Part shown: in pieces, positions 1 to 8,249 of the stretch
How the letters are laid out: each line of letters starts with the position of its first letter
Position numbering within the stretch: position 1 is the first letter of the stretch
NCBI GenBank assembly: GCA_944324225.1
Contig: CALUVL010000018.1
Span: 1-40,181, forward strand
Direction: 5' to 3'
Length of the DNA: 40,181 nt
Source of the DNA: Candidatus Gastranaerophilales bacterium
GTDB lineage: Bacteria > Cyanobacteriota > Vampirovibrionia > Gastranaerophilales > Gastranaerophilaceae
The notes under the pieces: model-generated
What the model saw: only the letters and a program-made list of their open reading frames with translations
What the model was told of the DNA's origin: nothing
Databases searched by the model: none
Program-made: the position numbers and the translations under genes

Positions 1-411
1 TATAATGTATCAGGATTCCGTAGTGGAACTTTGAATGGCGATGAAACCTCTATATTAACTCTTGAAGTTATAAAAAAAGCATATTTGTATATTAAACCAC
101 TGCAACTAAATCACAATACTGCGGTTTCTTATACTTGGCAGATAGAGGCTACCGTATCTGGTGGGAGTACCGTATGGCCATTCGGCAATGACGTATCATC
201 CTTAACTGTTACGGTACTTTGTCCGCATGTAAATAGTGGCGGTGATATGTGGGGTAATCCGGTACCAACTCAATTTACGTTTACGTTTACAAGGAGTTCA
301 TATCATCAGACCTCTCGAATCTACCAGACACCTTCTGCTCCGCCGTCGTACTGTAGTTTGGTATCACCGGTAAATGTTAATGGATATTATATACAATGGG
401 GATCGCCTTAA
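1..411 (+). CDS. C-terminal part of an unknown beta-rich protein, cut by the window edge
   Basis: The reading frame is open from base 1 to the TAA at 409-411, so this is the last 136 codons of a longer gene whose start lies outside the window. A TTG at 31 is in frame but has no ribosome binding site, and the frame continues upstream of it, so I do not use it as a start. The sequence is rich in Thr, Ser, Val and Tyr with alternating hydrophobic residues, as in beta-sandwich surface or secreted proteins, and contains two cysteines. No known domain can be named. It may be the end of a pilin-like, adhesin or phage-type structural protein; nothing in the fragment decides between these. A strong hairpin (434-459) follows the stop. 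Confidence 0.6.
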   Translation, partial: YNVSGFRSGTLNGDETSILTLEVIKKAYLYIKPLQLNHNTAVSYTWQIEATVSGGSTVWPFGNDVSSLTVTVLCPHVNSGGDMWGNPVPTQFTFTFTRSSYHQTSRIYQTPSAPPSYCSLVSPVNVNGYYIQWGSP

Positions 412-433
412 TGTAAACACAACAAACAGAATA

Positions 434-459
434 CAAGTCGGGCAGAAATGCCCGACTTG
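434..459. repeat. 11-bp perfect inverted repeat with GAAA loop
   Basis: CAAGTCGGGCA (434-444) and TGCCCGACTTG (449-459) pair perfectly around a GAAA loop. There is no T-tract after either arm, so it is not a classical intrinsic terminator, although its place 22 nt after a stop codon suggests a role at the mRNA 3' end, such as a stabiliser or factor-assisted terminator. Confidence 0.6.
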
Positions 460-488
460 CAAATCAATCGGTACATTGAAAACGACAT

Positions 489-603
489 GTCATCCTGAGC
501 CACTCTGCCGAACAAAACGATAAAGTATCGTTTTTGTGAGAGGGCGAAGGAGCCCCTAAAAATTCAACGGGATTCTTCGGTCGCAAAGCTCCTTCAGAAT
601 GCC
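489..603. repeat. Palindromic dispersed-repeat copy A, with an internal hairpin
   Basis: The left end GTCATCCTGAG (489-499) is matched at the right by an imperfect inverted copy (CTTCAGAATGCC, 592-603). The body contains GGCGAAGGAGCCCCT and GGGATTCTTCGG, parallel to the second copy at 618-695. Inside lies an extra perfect hairpin, AAAACGATA (514-522) / TATCGTTTT (526-534), not present in copy B. This looks like a degenerate non-coding mobile or palindromic repeat of the GTCATYCTGAGG type; it encodes nothing plausible. Confidence 0.6.
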
Positions 604-617
604 ATGGAAAGACGTAC

Positions 618-695
618 GTCATCCTGAGGCGGCAGCCGAAGGATCCCCTATAAATCCAATGAGATTCTTCGGGCACTACGTGCCCTCAGAATGAC
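618..695. repeat. Palindromic dispersed-repeat copy B (MITE-like)
   Basis: A 78-bp element bounded by GTCATCCTGAGG (618-629) and CCTCAGAATGAC (684-695), which are inverted repeats with one mismatch. The interior includes CCGAAGGATCCCCT and GAGATTCTTCGGG, which also pair imperfectly, so the whole element can fold on itself. It has no coding capacity. Copy A lies immediately upstream and a solo arm is at 33770-33781. The family resembles short palindromic repeats seen between genes of many gut bacteria. Confidence 0.65.
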
Positions 696-725
696 AAGTA
701 AATAAAAAACTTTTTGATTAATATA

Positions 726-757
726 GGCGCCCAATTTTATAGGGCGCCTTGTTTTAT
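726..757 (+). terminator. Hairpin with weak T-tract
   Basis: GGCGCCC (726-732) and GGGCGCC (742-748) form a GC-rich 7-bp stem, followed by TTGTTTTAT. It separates the repeat-rich stretch from glyS and could terminate transcription entering from the left. Confidence 0.6.
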
Positions 758-866
758 AGTGCTTGATTTTACTTGTGAGAAATTAGTTATTAAATGCAGT
801 TACAATTTATCTTTAAGCTGGTGTGTGATTTGTGATATTAATCTATTTGTATTGATTATCTATAAC

Positions 867-894
867 TTTACTTTAATTTTTCAGCGGATATAAT
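867..894 (+). promoter_or_regulatory. Probable sigma70 promoter of glyS
   Basis: TTTACT (867-872), a 16-bp spacer and a perfect TATAAT (889-894). The start site would fall near 901, giving a leader of about 50 nt before the glyS ATG. The leader contains a small perfect hairpin, TGCCG-TGA-CGGCA (911-923), of unknown role. Confidence 0.5.
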
Positions 895-951
895 ATTTTT
901 GAGTTATATTTGCCGTGACGGCACCAATGGAAATTATACAAAAGGCGAGAT

Positions 952-3009
952 ATGAGTAAATATTTATTGGAAATAGGAACTGAAGAATTACCGTACAGGT
1001 TTATACCATCTGCTGTTAATCAGCTTAAAAAGCTCTTTGAAGATTTTTTGAATGACAACAAAGTCGGATTTTCGTCCGTCAAGGTTTATGCAACCCCTAG
1101 AAGACTTGCTGTTATTGTTGAGGGGCTTGAAGCTTCAAGTCCTGATGAAGTTAAAATCGTTAAAGGTCCGATTAAAAAAGTTGCCTACGACGAAAGCGGA
1201 AATCTTTCAAAAGCCGGTCTAGGGTTTGCCAATAAAAATGGTGTTTCGCCTGAAAATTTGTATATCGAAGATGATTATTTGCATGCAAAAGTTCTTATTA
1301 AAGGTAAATCTGTTGTTGAATTGTTGCAGCAGAATGTTCCGTCGATTATTCTGAAACTTCAAGGTTCACACTTTATGAGATGGTCTGACAACGAGCAGAA
1401 ATTCTCACGTCCTATCAGATGGATTGTTTCTATGCTTGATAAAGACGAAGTTAAAATAAAAATTATTGATAAAGAAAGTTCAAATGTGTCACGCGGTCAC
1501 AGATTTGCACAGCCATCGGTTATTATCGGAAGCCCCGATGATTATGTTGAGCTTATGCGTAACTGCTGTGTTATAGTTGACCAGAACGAAAGACGACAGA
1601 GAATTATTGATAAAGCACGCGAAGAAGCCGCAAAATTTGGTGCAGAACCTTATTATACGGAGGATTTGCTGGATGAGGTTACTTATATTACTGAGTACCC
1701 TGTTCCGGCTGTGTGTGATTTTTCCGAAGAATACTTAAAACTTCCTGAAGAACTAGTCGTAACCGTTATGGCTGTTCATCAGAGATATTTTGCGCTCTAC
1801 AAAGACGGCAAACTTATTAATAAATTCATAACTATGACAAACTATCTCGGCGATGATTTTGAAAATATTAAAGCCGGTAATGTAAGGGTTATTAAAGCCC
1901 GTCTTGATGATGCTGTATTTTTCTTCAATGAAGATACTAAAAAGCCTCTGGAAGCTTATGTTGAAAATATTAAAGGTATTACCTTCCAGAAAGGCATGGG
2001 TTCAATGTACGATAAAGCACAAAGACTTGTGTCTTTGTCTCGTACGATTTGCAATCAATTGGGAATTAAGGACTCCAGAACTGTTGAAAGAACTGCACTT
2101 CTTTGCAAGGCAGACCTTGCAACAAATCTTGTGTTCGAATTTACCGAACTTCAAGGTTACATTGGGGCCGATTATGCAAGAGTTTCCGGCGAACTTGACA
2201 CTGTTGCGGAAGGGATTAAAGAACATTATTTCCCGCTCAATGCAGAAAGCGAAACAGCAAAAGGTATTGAAGGTCAGATTGTTGGTATTGCCGATAAAAT
2301 TGATACAATTGCCGCAGTTTTTGCGGAAGGTAAAAAACCTACAGGTTCTTCTGATCCGCTTGGCGTAAGACGTGCTGCTCTCGGTATTATCAGAACTATT
2401 CTTGCAAACAATTTGAAAATTGATTTGACTAAGCTTATTGACGAAACGCTTTTAAATCTTCCTGTTCCGTTTGAAGGCGGCTCTTTTGCCGACAAACTTA
2501 AAAAAGCAGCAGGCGATTGTGTTGGCAGAATGTCAGGTAAAGTTACGGACGAAATCAACGATTTTATTGTTCAAAGGCTGATTATTTATCTTGGCGATAA
2601 ATATTCTAAAAATATTCTTGAGGCCTGTGCGGCTAATAAAAATCCACTTAAAGACCTCGCTGATTACATCGAAAGAGTTAAGGTTATGGCTGAATTTAAT
2701 GCTCCGGAAGTTCTTGAAAGCGCAAACCGTGTTTCAAGACTGCTGAAAGAACCTGTTATGACTCAGGTTAATAAAGGTCTCTTTCAGCTTCCGGCCGAAG
2801 CAATGCTTTTAGAACAAATTAACACCATAAATGCAAAAGATTACAGTGAATATCTGAAACAATTAGAAGCTATCAATCCGTCTGTTGAAAAGTTCTTCAA
2901 CGATGTTCTTGTTATGGACAAGGATGAAAAAGTTAAGCAAAACAGGCTTGCACTTCTGGAGCAATTGAAGCAAAAGTACGATTATATCTGCGATTTCAGT
3001 AAATTATAA
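952..3009 (+). CDS. glyS: Glycine--tRNA ligase beta subunit
   Basis: This is the beta chain of the alpha2beta2 bacterial glycyl-tRNA synthetase, which charges tRNA-Gly in the cytoplasm. The 685-residue length matches the family (about 690). The N-terminus begins MSKYLLEIGTEELPYRFI, the hallmark start of this subunit, followed by YATPRRLAVIVEGL and KGPIKKVAYD; the middle has the HQRYFAL block and the C-terminal part has the SSDPLGVRRAALGIIR block. The start is preceded by a weak AAGGCGAGA ribosome site. The catalytic alpha chain (glyQ) is not in the window; it is usually adjacent, but here the upstream neighbour is a repeat block and the downstream one an unknown small gene, so the two subunits are apparently unlinked. 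Frame and length show no defect. Confidence 0.97.
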   Translation: MSKYLLEIGTEELPYRFIPSAVNQLKKLFEDFLNDNKVGFSSVKVYATPRRLAVIVEGLEASSPDEVKIVKGPIKKVAYDESGNLSKAGLGFANKNGVSPENLYIEDDYLHAKVLIKGKSVVELLQQNVPSIILKLQGSHFMRWSDNEQKFSRPIRWIVSMLDKDEVKIKIIDKESSNVSRGHRFAQPSVIIGSPDDYVELMRNCCVIVDQNERRQRIIDKAREEAAKFGAEPYYTEDLLDEVTYITEYPVPAVCDFSEEYLKLPEELVVTVMAVHQRYFALYKDGKLINKFITMTNYLGDDFENIKAGNVRVIKARLDDAVFFFNEDTKKPLEAYVENIKGITFQKGMGSMYDKAQRLVSLSRTICNQLGIKDSRTVERTALLCKADLATNLVFEFTELQGYIGADYARVSGELDTVAEGIKEHYFPLNAESETAKGIEGQIVGIADKIDTIAAVFAEGKKPTGSSDPLGVRRAALGIIRTILANNLKIDLTKLIDETLLNLPVPFEGGSFADKLKKAAGDCVGRMSGKVTDEINDFIVQRLIIYLGDKYSKNILEACAANKNPLKDLADYIERVKVMAEFNAPEVLESANRVSRLLKEPVMTQVNKGLFQLPAEAMLLEQINTINAKDYSEYLKQLEAINPSVEKFFNDVLVMDKDEKVKQNRLALLEQLKQKYDYICDFSKL

Positions 3010-3105
3010 AGAATTGTAAATAAACTTTGAAAAAAGGTAAATTATTTTTTTGAGGACATTTTATTATAGTACAATAAGGTAAAGTAAAAACGTAGAGGTA
3101 GCGTC

Positions 3106-3420
3106 ATGCTGAACAAGCTTAGAAATCTCAAGATAGTAAGAAATTTAAAAAATCAACTTTCTCCAAAACTAAGATGGCTGATGTTTGCCAATGCAAATAA
3201 TGACAAATCATCTTCAGAATATATAAGGATGGTAACAGGTATAGGTGATTTGAAATCAAGTTCTGACGAAATGAGGCTGGAAGCAATGGTCAGAGAACAA
3301 CTCAAAGAGGAGTTTCCAAATATTGAAAACATGCAATCTTATGAGTTACTAGTCGATGCAGTTATGCATAATTTGAAGAAAAAACAGCTTCAAGCCACCG
3401 ATAACATTGATTTTTCTTAA
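3106..3420 (+). CDS. Unknown 104-residue soluble protein
   Basis: I do not recognise this protein. The N-terminal 30 residues are basic and hydrophobic (MLNKLRNLKIVRNLKNQL) and could lie against a membrane or nucleic acid, and the rest looks mainly alpha-helical and acidic (EMRLEAMVREQLKEEF). The likely ribosome site is AGAGGTAGCGTC just before the ATG. It is 96 bp after glyS and is closed by a strong terminator at 3472-3500, so it may be a single-gene unit or the tail of the glyS transcript. Length and codon usage look like those of its neighbours. Confidence 0.6.
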   Translation: MLNKLRNLKIVRNLKNQLSPKLRWLMFANANNDKSSSEYIRMVTGIGDLKSSSDEMRLEAMVREQLKEEFPNIENMQSYELLVDAVMHNLKKKQLQATDNIDFS

Positions 3421-3471
3421 AAAATCTTTAATTTATATGTTATCACCCGGCAGAGTTTCTGCCACCAATAT

Positions 3472-3500
3472 AATACCCCCTTGCGGGGTGTTATTTTTTT
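3472..3500 (+). terminator. Strong intrinsic terminator
   Basis: AATACCCC (3472-3479) pairs with GGGGTGTT (3485-3492, one G-U pair) and is followed by ATTTTTTTA. A second small hairpin, GGCAGA-GTT-TCTGCC (3449-3463), stands just upstream. Confidence 0.8.
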
Positions 3501-3536
3501 ATAAAGGATTTATGCTTTCAATACAGGAGGAATTTT

Positions 3537-3773
3537 ATGACAACTACTATTTTGGGTGTAAATCTTGAAAACAGACTTGAAACTGCTCTTGAGTTTCAGC
3601 GAATAATTACTGAGTACGGGTGTAATATAAAAATGCGGTTAGGTCTTCATCCGACAAAAGACGGGGTGTGTCTGAACAGAGGTATTGTGTTGCTGGAAGT
3701 CGGCGGTGACGGGCAGGAACTTATGGCAGAACTTTGCAAGCACTGGGAAATTCAAACTATGACATTTGAATAA
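3537..3773 (+). CDS. Small ACT-like protein, TM1266-type putative regulator
   Basis: A 78-residue protein with a perfect AGGAGG six bases before its ATG. The pattern GVNLENRLETALEFQRIITEYG, then KMRLGLHP, then GIVLLEVGGDGQELMAELCKHW resembles the beta-alpha-beta-beta-alpha-beta fold of small ACT-like proteins of the TM1266 group, annotated elsewhere as putative regulators of the iron-only hydrogenase system. The family call is by eye and moderately sure. No hydrogenase or maturation gene is in this window, so the partner is unknown. It is flanked by a terminator upstream and lies 84 bp before the phosphoesterase gene, with which it may be co-transcribed. Confidence 0.55.
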   Translation: MTTTILGVNLENRLETALEFQRIITEYGCNIKMRLGLHPTKDGVCLNRGIVLLEVGGDGQELMAELCKHWEIQTMTFE

Positions 3774-3857
3774 ACTCTTTTTAAGAATTGTAAAAAATCG
3801 TAATTTAAACTAGCAAAAAAAAATATTCAGGAGGTTTTTACTTTCGGGGAATAAAAA

Positions 3858-5417
3858 ATGATAACGCCCGTAAACTCGACAAGTACAAATCTAATTCAGC
3901 GTGCACTTCTTACCAGGCCGCCGCAGAAAAAAGAAAAGCCAAAGCAGCCGGTAAGAGCAAGTATTTTTTACATAAACGATTTTCATGGCAAATCAATAAA
4001 TTTAGAAAGGACGATGACAGCATCCAATGCTTTTGATAATTTTAAACCGTCCGCCCCGACCGATAAACTTAAGTTTTCATCTGGAGATATTCAGCTTGGT
4101 GAAGTAGAAAATGTCAATAGAGTTGCCGTGGCCGGAGAAAATGCCCTAGGAATAATGGCTTCAGCGATGGGAAACCACGAATATGACATGCCTAAAAGTA
4201 TTGGAAAACTTATTCCTGATATGAAATACAACCTTCTTGCCTGCAACATTGATATACGACCAGAGTATCCGCTTTCAAAAAAAGTGCAGAAATCATATAT
4301 TCAGGATGTAAACGGCCACAGGTACGGCGTTATTGGAACGTCTCCGACGGATTTGATTTCAAGACTAAAGTATAGTGTTTTATTTGATGAAAACGAAATT
4401 CATAATATTGATTCTACAATAAAGGATATTCAGGCTGAGGCTGATAAATTAAAAGCACAAGGTGTAGACAAGATAATTCTACTTTCACACCTTGGTTATG
4501 GATATGATCGTAAAGTTGCCCAGAAGACAGACGGTATTGACGTAATTCTTGGAGGTCATTCTCACAACCTTATTCAAGGAGTTAAAGAAGGTGAAAATCT
4601 TCTCTACAACAGATCAGGAGAGCCGGTTATTATAACACAGGCAGGACGTGACGGAAAATACTTTGGAATTTTGAATCTGGTATTTAACGAAAACGGTGTT
4701 ATAACAAGCGTTCAAAACAATGTTACGTCGACAAGGGGATTTAAACGGAATGCCCCTTTACGGTATATGTTTGAAAAGATTTTAGGTAAACCAAAGGTTG
4801 TGGGAGTTGTAAAATCTGCTCCGCCTCCTATAACCAACGATTTGACGGATCCGAATCCGCACGCTCAGTTTATAGTTGATTGCATGCGCAGAGAACTCGG
4901 TGCCGATATTGCTCTTTTGAGTGCTGCAAACGTCAGAGGCTACTTCGAAAGCGGAAATCTCGATACAAGGGTTTTAGAGGATATGTCGCCGTTTAAGAAT
5001 AATCTCACCATTGTTCCTTATACTGAAAAAGAAATTGTAGAAGCTCTTAAGGCTACGGCAAAATCCGTTATTAATTTGAATAACAAACCTGGAATTCTTC
5101 ATCCGTCAGGCTTAAGATACAATATTGACCAGAACGGAAATATTTCTGATCTTTATTTTGTCGATAAAGATGGCAAAGAAACTAAGATAGATATTGACCA
5201 TCCGAGAGAAGACAAAATCTACAGAACTGTCATAAATGATTATTATGCAATGGGAAAAGATAATTTAAAAATGCTTGATAAAATCGATTGGGCAGAAAAA
5301 ATATTTGATTTTGACTTTACAAACTGTGTAAAAAAACATTTTCAGCATGATAAAACTCCTGTAGAAATTAAAGATGACGGAAGAATTAAATTTATAAAAA
5401 CTAATTCCTCAAATTAA
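3858..5417 (+). CDS. 5'-nucleotidase / cyclic-phosphodiesterase family metallophosphoesterase
   Basis: Predicted to hydrolyse nucleotides or related phosphoesters with two metal ions. The calcineurin-like motifs are in order: NDFHG (residues 40-44), SSGDI (74-78), GNHEYD (105-110), LSHLG (209-213) and GGHSHN (232-237). The C-terminal part (about 330-490) matches the 5'-nucleotidase substrate domain (DIALLSAANVRGYFESG, SPFKNNLTIVPYT, LHPSGLRYNID), as in UshA. The family is normally exported, but the first 35 residues are polar and basic (RPPQKKEKPKQPVR) with no signal peptide, so it is probably cytoplasmic or leaves by an unusual route. Both AGGAGG (3829-3834) and a nearer GGGGA (3846-3850) precede the ATG; the nearer one fits the spacing. 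A bidirectional terminator follows. Confidence 0.88.
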   Translation: MITPVNSTSTNLIQRALLTRPPQKKEKPKQPVRASIFYINDFHGKSINLERTMTASNAFDNFKPSAPTDKLKFSSGDIQLGEVENVNRVAVAGENALGIMASAMGNHEYDMPKSIGKLIPDMKYNLLACNIDIRPEYPLSKKVQKSYIQDVNGHRYGVIGTSPTDLISRLKYSVLFDENEIHNIDSTIKDIQAEADKLKAQGVDKIILLSHLGYGYDRKVAQKTDGIDVILGGHSHNLIQGVKEGENLLYNRSGEPVIITQAGRDGKYFGILNLVFNENGVITSVQNNVTSTRGFKRNAPLRYMFEKILGKPKVVGVVKSAPPPITNDLTDPNPHAQFIVDCMRRELGADIALLSAANVRGYFESGNLDTRVLEDMSPFKNNLTIVPYTEKEIVEALKATAKSVINLNNKPGILHPSGLRYNIDQNGNISDLYFVDKDGKETKIDIDHPREDKIYRTVINDYYAMGKDNLKMLDKIDWAEKIFDFDFTNCVKKHFQHDKTPVEIKDDGRIKFIKTNSSN

Positions 5418-5445
5418 AAGCCTCATTATTTTTTAATGAGGCTTT
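5417..5445. terminator. Bidirectional terminator between convergent genes
   Basis: AAAGCCTCATTA (5417-5428) pairs perfectly with TAATGAGGCTTT (5434-5445). A-rich and T-rich flanks on both sides let it work for the phosphoesterase gene and for the convergent membrane protein. Confidence 0.8.
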
Positions 5446-5472
5446 ATCATTTTTAATTGGCAATAATAAAAA

Positions 5473-6354
5473 TTAAATTTCTTTATTTGTTTGAAGCTGA
5501 TTTTCATCAGGAGCTTTTTCGATATTTTCGTAATAAATATGTGCTATTGCATAATAGTAAGCAAGCCCGAGTATAGATGATATATACACATAAACGGTCG
5601 TAAAAACGGTAAGAAATATAATATTGTTGGACAGGTCAATCTTGAAGCCTGCAATTGCAGTTAATAAATAAAATCCAATGGTAAATATAATAATGGCGAT
5701 TATCCCTATAATACTCGTTCCAATTATCAGTCCAAAATATTTTAAATCAAGAATTATTGTAGGTGTAAGTATTTTGGGTAAATATTTAAACATCAATAAA
5801 GGATTAATGTTTTTTTCTATGTTAAACTCTTTTATGAAATTACAAAAGATATACGGCATTGAAACCATGCATATCATAATGTATGTTATTAACATCATAA
5901 AAGCCAAAATTTTGATAACCGGAATTAAGCAAAGTAATCCTAATATAATTACGGTTATTCCTAATATTAGCATCCAGATAATGCAAAAGGCAAGCCACTT
6001 AAATATGTTAATATTGAATAAACCGGAGTCAACTTCAGGCATAATTTGAAGCGTTCTAATTTTTTCTTCATCCTTTTCAGTTTCTTTCCAGTGGCAGAAT
6101 TTGAGTGAATTTCTTATAAACATCACCATGTAATACCCAAGCGCAATGCTTGCAAGCATTGATACAATGCCAAAAAATGGTGCTATAAAAAACATATAAA
6201 GATAAACATCAGCCTCTTTCCCATTTGTGCTTATTGTTGCAATGCAGGTTGGAAAAGATATTAACAGTCCCAGTATTATTAAAAATGCATGTTTTGTAAA
6301 AACATTGTTTCCTGTGTAACATTTTTTTATACCTTCAATTAAGCCTCCGGCCAT
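5473..6354 (-). CDS. Multi-pass membrane protein of unknown function
   Basis: A 293-residue protein with about seven hydrophobic segments, roughly at residues 24-42, 51-80, 118-170 (two or three spans), 204-236 and 244-274. It begins MAGGLIEGIKKCYTG and ends in a charged tail. The overall look is like DUF4013-type membrane proteins, but I would not rely on that. The ATG at 6354 is chosen because AGGAGG sits four bases before it; an upstream ATG at 6408 in the same frame has no ribosome site. It stands alone between a bidirectional terminator and the divergent prfB. No catalytic motif is visible. Confidence 0.8.
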   Translation of the reverse strand: MAGGLIEGIKKCYTGNNVFTKHAFLIILGLLISFPTCIATISTNGKEADVYLYMFFIAPFFGIVSMLASIALGYYMVMFIRNSLKFCHWKETEKDEEKIRTLQIMPEVDSGLFNINIFKWLAFCIIWMLILGITVIILGLLCLIPVIKILAFMMLITYIMICMVSMPYIFCNFIKEFNIEKNINPLLMFKYLPKILTPTIILDLKYFGLIIGTSIIGIIAIIIFTIGFYLLTAIAGFKIDLSNNIIFLTVFTTVYVYISSILGLAYYYAIAHIYYENIEKAPDENQLQTNKEI

Positions 6355-6466
6355 AAAACCTCCTTTATTATAATTTCCAGATTTTGAATAATGATTTAAT
6401 TCTATCATTTTATATAATATTTACATACTCTGTTCACAGTAGGTTTTTTATGGTAGGATTAAAGTT

Positions 6467-7562
6467 ATGGAAACAGAATTAAAGCAATTAATCCCAAATT
6501 TAAAAAGCCGATATAATAAAATAAAGGAGTGTCTTTGACCCTGCTAAACTTGAGAAAGAATTATTTTCTCTTGAAGCCGATATGCAAAAACCTGATATCT
6601 GGTCGGATAAATCAAAGGTTTCAAAGATAGGATCAAGGATAAAAGAAATCAAAGAAAATACGGCACTTCTTGCTTTGTGGAATGAAAAGATAGAGGATGC
6701 TGAAGTTTCGCTTGAAATTGGTGATGATGAACTGATAAAGGAAAGTCTCATTAATCTTCGAAAGGTTGAGCGGGAAATCGACAGCTTTGAAATCCGACTG
6801 ATGTTGAGCGGAGAGTATGATGAAGCGGATGCTATTCTTACAATAAATGCAGGTGCCGGCGGTACTGATGCGCAAGACTGGGCAAGCCTGCTATTGAGGA
6901 TGTATATGCGTTGGGCTGAAAACAAAGGCTGGAAAGTTGATTTGCTTGACAAACTTGACGGAGAAGAAGCGGGAATAAAATCAGCGACAATTAAAATTTC
7001 CGGCAAATACGCATTCGGTTATGCTAAGGCTGAAAAAGGAGTACACAGGCTTGTCAGAATTTCACCTTTTAATGCAAACGGAAAGCGTCAGACAAGTTTT
7101 GCATCGGTTGAGGTTTCGCCGATAATTGAGGATTTTGAAAAAACTATCACTATACCTCCGGAAGAATTGGAAATTGATACAATGCGCTCCGGCGGTGCAG
7201 GCGGACAGAATGTTAATAAAGTGGAAACGGCCGTCAGAATTTTGCATAAGCCGACAGGCATTGTTGTTAAGTGTCAGCAGGAGCGCTCGCAGCTTCAGAA
7301 TAAAGAAAATGCAATGCAGATTCTTGCGTCAAAATTGCTTGCTATAAGACAGGCTGAACACGAAAAGAAACTTGCTGAATTGAAAGGCGAAAATGTTGAT
7401 ATAAATTTTGGATCACAAATTCGCTCATATGTTTTCCATCCGTATAAAATGGTAAAAGATCATAGAACAGGCTGTGAATCTGGTAATGTTGATGCTGTGA
7501 TGGATGGGGATATTGATATTTTTATAGACAGTTTCCTAAAAAGCCAGGCTGCTGCGGTTTAA
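6467..7562 (+). CDS. prfB: Peptide chain release factor 2, expressed by programmed +1 frameshift
   Basis: RF2 recognises UGA and UAA stops and triggers peptide release. The gene is in two frames: 23 codons from the ATG at 6467 up to CTT (6533-6535), then TGA in frame, with the main frame resuming at GAC (6537-6539) after skipping T6536. The joined protein has about 364 residues. Visible motifs are the SPF anticodon-like tripeptide (about 199-201, in [12 protein letters not shown]) and the catalytic GGQ (about 245-247, in [11 protein letters not shown]). A reading that starts at an internal ATG (6582) would lose the first domain. AGGA lies upstream of the ATG at suitable spacing. The gene ends four bases into the convergent PHP gene. 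Confidence 0.95.
6525..6539 (+). promoter_or_regulatory. prfB: prfB autoregulatory frameshift site
   Basis: An internal Shine-Dalgarno-like AGGAG (6525-6529), three spacer bases, then CTT TGA C (6533-6539). This is the classic RF2 arrangement: low RF2 lets the ribosome pause at UGA and slip +1 on CUU, so RF2 controls its own synthesis. Confidence 0.95.
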
Positions 7563-8197
7563 TTTAAATTTGCCGAGTGACAGTCTGTTCCGCCGGTTTT
7601 GATAAGATTGTATTTGTCAGCGGCTTTTCTGACAGATTCTTCGCTGTGAAACTTTAAAATCCCGCGGAGTCTCGGGTATGGATAATAAACCTCAATTCCG
7701 TCCAGTCCTAACTTGGTGAGTTTGCCAACAAATCTGTCCATTGAAATGCACCAGCAGCAGGCCGGATGTGCAAGGACTGCAATTCCTCCGGCAGAATGTA
7801 TTGCGTCAATAAGTTTTTTTAGATTTCTTGTTGAAAATATTCTTGCAATATCCATTTCAGTACCTTTTTTCTCTTTGGCAAAGAAGGCTTTTAATTCCGT
7901 ATGATCTTTGTCTGCGCCATAAGCCAGAAGATGCATAAATACATACCCGCACCATACATCAAATTCAACTCCGGGGATTAATATTGAAGAATTTGCATTC
8001 TGGCTGAATTTGTAACCGTCCATTGTATTATGATCGGTTATTGAGATATATTTGTATCCGGAATTTTGAGCCTGATTTACAATCTTGTCAAAATCTCCTT
8101 CTCCGTCAGAGAATGTCGTGTGAATATGCAAATTCACACGGTTTCGGGTAAATTCTTCTTCTGTAAAATTTTTGATTAATTCTTTGTAATTTATCAT
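7559..8197 (-). CDS. PHP-domain metal-dependent phosphoesterase
   Basis: A 212-residue protein of the PHP superfamily, whose members are polymerase/histidinol-phosphatase-type phosphoesterases such as the nucleoside phosphatases of the YciV/RnaAM group. Metal-binding motifs are seen as [10 protein letters not shown] near the N-terminus, [10 protein letters not shown], the PGVEFD strand, VLAHPA in the middle and GGTDCHS at the very end. The substrate cannot be told from the sequence. I start at the ATG at 8197 because the longer frame would use a TTG inside a promoter-like TATAAT; no clear ribosome site is seen. Its last four bases overlap the end of prfB on the other strand, so the two transcripts converge. 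Confidence 0.85.
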   Translation of the reverse strand: MINYKELIKNFTEEEFTRNRVNLHIHTTFSDGEGDFDKIVNQAQNSGYKYISITDHNTMDGYKFSQNANSSILIPGVEFDVWCGYVFMHLLAYGADKDHTELKAFFAKEKKGTEMDIARIFSTRNLKKLIDAIHSAGGIAVLAHPACCWCISMDRFVGKLTKLGLDGIEVYYPYPRLRGILKFHSEESVRKAADKYNLIKTGGTDCHSANLN

Positions 8198-8249
8198 TGT
8201 TTTTGTAAATATATTTGTAATAAAATTATTATACAATAAAGGAGAGAAT

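Noticed and set aside
464-676. 70-codon minus-strand frame
   Set aside because: It lies entirely in the palindromic repeats 489-695; composition and overlap with the inverted arms make coding unlikely.
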